Positions 5,133 to 5,275 of a stretch of DNA of 5,275 bases are shown piece by piece; positions within the stretch are counted from its first letter, which is position 1, and each line of letters begins with the position of its first letter. Both the position numbers and the translations under genes were made by a program. The notes below the pieces were generated by a model that ran no database searches, was not told the origin of the DNA, and saw only the letters and a program-made list of their open reading frames with translations. The stretch covers positions 1-5,275 of the forward strand of contig JAJXZC010000208.1 in assembly GCA_021780275.1 (NCBI GenBank). The letters run 5' to 3'. This stretch comes from Pseudomonadota bacterium (GTDB lineage Bacteria; Pseudomonadota; Alphaproteobacteria; Parvibaculales; Parvibaculaceae).

Positions 5133-5275
5133 TCATGACTGCTCCTTCCTCGCTTTCACGAATCCCCGATCGGTCGCGATGAAGCGCTCCAGCATGGGAA
5201 CGATCAGCTTGATCGGATCGGCGGGCGGCTGTTTCGCTTCGCGGCCGAGAATTTCGGCATAGGCGACGAGGTCAC
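5133..5275 (-). CDS. DUF2274 domain-containing protein, C-terminal part (5' end outside window)
   Basis: The minus-strand frame is open from the right edge to TGA 5133-5135 and gives the last 46 residues of a protein. It reads DLVAYAEILGREAKQ, then ADPIKLIVPMLERFIATDRG and FVKARK. This matches the end of DUF2274 proteins (DLVAYAE-x-LA-x-E ... LIAPML-x-RFMATDR-x-FAKAR as I recall them), which are about 70-80 residues long, so roughly half the protein is visible. Its role is unknown; a ribbon-helix-helix-like small DNA-binding protein is possible but not shown here. In many alphaproteobacterial conjugative elements this gene directly follows trbI at the end of the trb mating-pair operon. That predicts trbI just beyond the window on the same strand. 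The assignment rests on a partial sequence from memory. Confidence 0.72.
   Translation of the reverse strand, partial: DLVAYAEILGREAKQPPADPIKLIVPMLERFIATDRGFVKARKEQS

Noticed and set aside
1..5275. CRISPR array or tandem repeat array
   Set aside because: No regularly spaced repeat units were found on reading the window.

Overview
The window looks like accessory DNA from a GC-rich alphaproteobacterium. A Hyphomicrobiales host (Methylocystis, Methylosinus or Bradyrhizobium type) is an inference from the protein styles, the style of the tRNA-Gly fragment and the DUF2274 gene. It carries a metal/redox gene group on the left, a patch of broken genes in the middle, and the edge of what looks like a conjugative-element module on the right.

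Layout. 1-429 (+) is the C-terminal end of a Zn/Cd/Pb-type P1B ATPase (ZntA-like). It converges on a secreted VWA-like DUF1194 protein at 514-1392 (-), which starts at TTG. A clearly AT-rich spacer of about 510 bp (1393-1903) has no convincing gene but holds a 13-bp palindrome, a small hairpin and a weak promoter candidate. A compact minus-strand cluster follows, in transcription order: a 64-residue Met-rich one-TM protein (3057-3251), a membrane-anchored or exported di-heme cytochrome c (2336-2983), and a DUF302 protein (1904-2290).

Upstream of that cluster, 3278-3743 is a mosaic of debris: the 3' end of an unrecognised minus-strand gene, an internal fragment of a SRAP/YedK-type gene with a TG-duplication frameshift, 24 codons resembling an IS256-family transposase tail, and the 3' half of a tRNA-Gly(GCC) ending in an encoded CCA. 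A strong hairpin lies 26 nt past the CCA. The tRNA remnant is the kind of sequence left at the border of an integrated element.

To the right, a non-coding stretch (3796-4173) with an 11-bp inverted repeat precedes a LysR-type regulator (4174-5100, TTG start). Convergent to it, the C-terminal part of a DUF2274 protein enters from the right edge (5133-5275, -). DUF2274 genes commonly sit at the end of trb conjugation operons next to trbI, so the trb module of an integrative and conjugative element probably continues beyond the window.

Working model (inference): a metal-handling and envelope-redox cargo sits next to a conjugative element. The 3278-3795 mosaic records at least one integration scar plus IS-mediated deletion, which probably also beheaded the Met-rich/cytochrome/DUF302 operon.
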